NCBI GenBank assembly: GCA_022648685.1
Contig: JALCMW010000004.1
Location: 124,001-188,000 of the forward strand
Source of the DNA: Bacteroidales bacterium
GTDB lineage: Bacteria; Bacteroidota; Bacteroidia; Bacteroidales; UBA932
Length of the DNA stretch: 64,000 bases
Direction of reading: 5' to 3'
The stretch's first letter is position 1, and every line of letters starts with the position of its first letter. Below are positions 63,544 through 64,000 of this stretch, one piece after another. The position numbers and the translations under genes are program-made. Below the pieces are notes generated by a model, which saw only the letters and a list, made by a program, of their open reading frames with translations, was not told where the DNA came from and searched no databases.

Positions 63544-64000
63544 TCATTTGCGCTCGAATACAAGACCGACACTACCGTTATCAGTGTTGAACTGGTAAAT
63601 AACATTATTATAAGCAGTTACCGTCTGCGCCTGTGAATTTGCAAGAGTAGCGTCGGAAGTTTTGAAAGATCCGACCGATATGCCTATGATATATGGTCCG
63701 TAACCGTTGGGATTACCCGTACTCAGTTCCTGCGCTTTTGCGGCGCTGTAAGTCAAAGTCTTGAAATCATCGCTTACGGTAAACCATATCCATTCGTAAT
63801 CGGGATTGCCCAGATCCGGAGCCGTGAACGACCATGGAGCACCCCATGAATCCGCATTGGTATATACTCCGCACATTTCAGGTAAAAAGGCGATATAGGG
63901 ATAAGAAGAATTGGAAGGTGAAGGGTCCGCCTGGGCAGTCCTGGCATCCATGAAAAGACCGAAAGAAGCAGCTTTGGAAGTATAATCAACCTTGACCGCC
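63544..64000 (-). CDS. Surface lipoprotein with the shared C-terminal domain, 5' part outside the window
   Basis: The minus-strand frame is open to the window edge, beyond the internal Met at 63951, so this is the 3' end of a longer gene. The visible 151 residues begin AVKVDYTSKAASFGLFMDAR and end SVGLVFERK. They align with the last 150 residues of the products at 40211 and 57752 (DATVQIDYTNQTASFGLFMD; AFLPEMCG; APWSFTAPDLGNPDYEWIW; NNVIYQFN). It is the third copy of the domain in this PUL. Confidence 0.75.
   Translation of the reverse strand, partial: AVKVDYTSKAASFGLFMDARTAQADPSPSNSSYPYIAFLPEMCGVYTNADSWGAPWSFTAPDLGNPDYEWIWFTVSDDFKTLTYSAAKAQELSTGNPNGYGPYIIGISVGSFKTSDATLANSQAQTVTAYNNVIYQFNTDNGSVGLVFERK

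Overview
The window looks like chromosome from a member of the Bacteroidales, probably a gut or other host-associated species. The signs are a SusC/SusD pair inside a large polysaccharide utilisation locus (PUL), many Bacteroidetes-type lipoprotein signal peptides, fimbrillin-like, BACON and 6-bladed beta-propeller lipoproteins, a NVEALA-type small peptide, and -7 promoter boxes of the TAnnTTTG type. The species cannot be named from this sequence alone. No tRNA, rRNA, insertion sequence or CRISPR array was recognised.

Layout. (1) 1-9017, minus strand: a family of beta-propeller lipoproteins (one cut by the window edge), containing a tandem two-gene duplication, a NVEALA-like peptide and two decayed lipoprotein starts. 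It is interrupted by an abiEi/abiEii toxin-antitoxin pair that lies between 36-bp direct repeats. (2) 9117-11336: a C10 (streptopain-like) protease lipoprotein followed by a small lipoprotein that may be its inhibitor. The small gene is bracketed by two near-identical 201-bp repeats. (3) 11361-23860, minus strand: a compact de novo purine operon purE-K-L-C-F-M-H-D followed by folD. It covers most steps from PRPP to IMP; purN (or purT) and purB are not in the window. (4) 24056-30893, plus strand: a secreted alpha/beta hydrolase lipoprotein, cysS, xth, and then three loci for AAA ATPases with a DUF4143/PD-(D/E)XK-like C-terminus (one is only a 3' fragment). Each ATPase locus is preceded by its own short direct-repeat array. 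(5) 30933-64000, minus strand: a PUL of about 33 kb encoding two GH92, a GH31, a six-hairpin glycosidase-like enzyme, SusC, SusD, GH28-like proteins, a GH106-like protein, an ADP-ribosylglycohydrolase-fold protein, a sialate O-acetylesterase-like enzyme, a GH29, a metallophosphoesterase and several large surface lipoproteins. Three of those lipoproteins share a C-terminal domain of about 270 residues.

How the parts work together. The purine genes form one biosynthetic unit driven from a promoter just upstream of purE. The PUL genes should import and dismantle a branched glycan: SusC/D capture and import it, lipoproteins bind it at the surface, and exo-acting enzymes remove rhamnose, fucose, mannose, alpha-linked glucose or xylose, and acetyl groups. 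The exact substrate is inferred only.

The best candidate for an undescribed system is the ATPase cluster at 27752-30893. Different genes of one protein family each carry a private repeat array in the promoter/start region, with periods of 33, 23 and 33 bp, which suggests cognate protein-DNA recognition.
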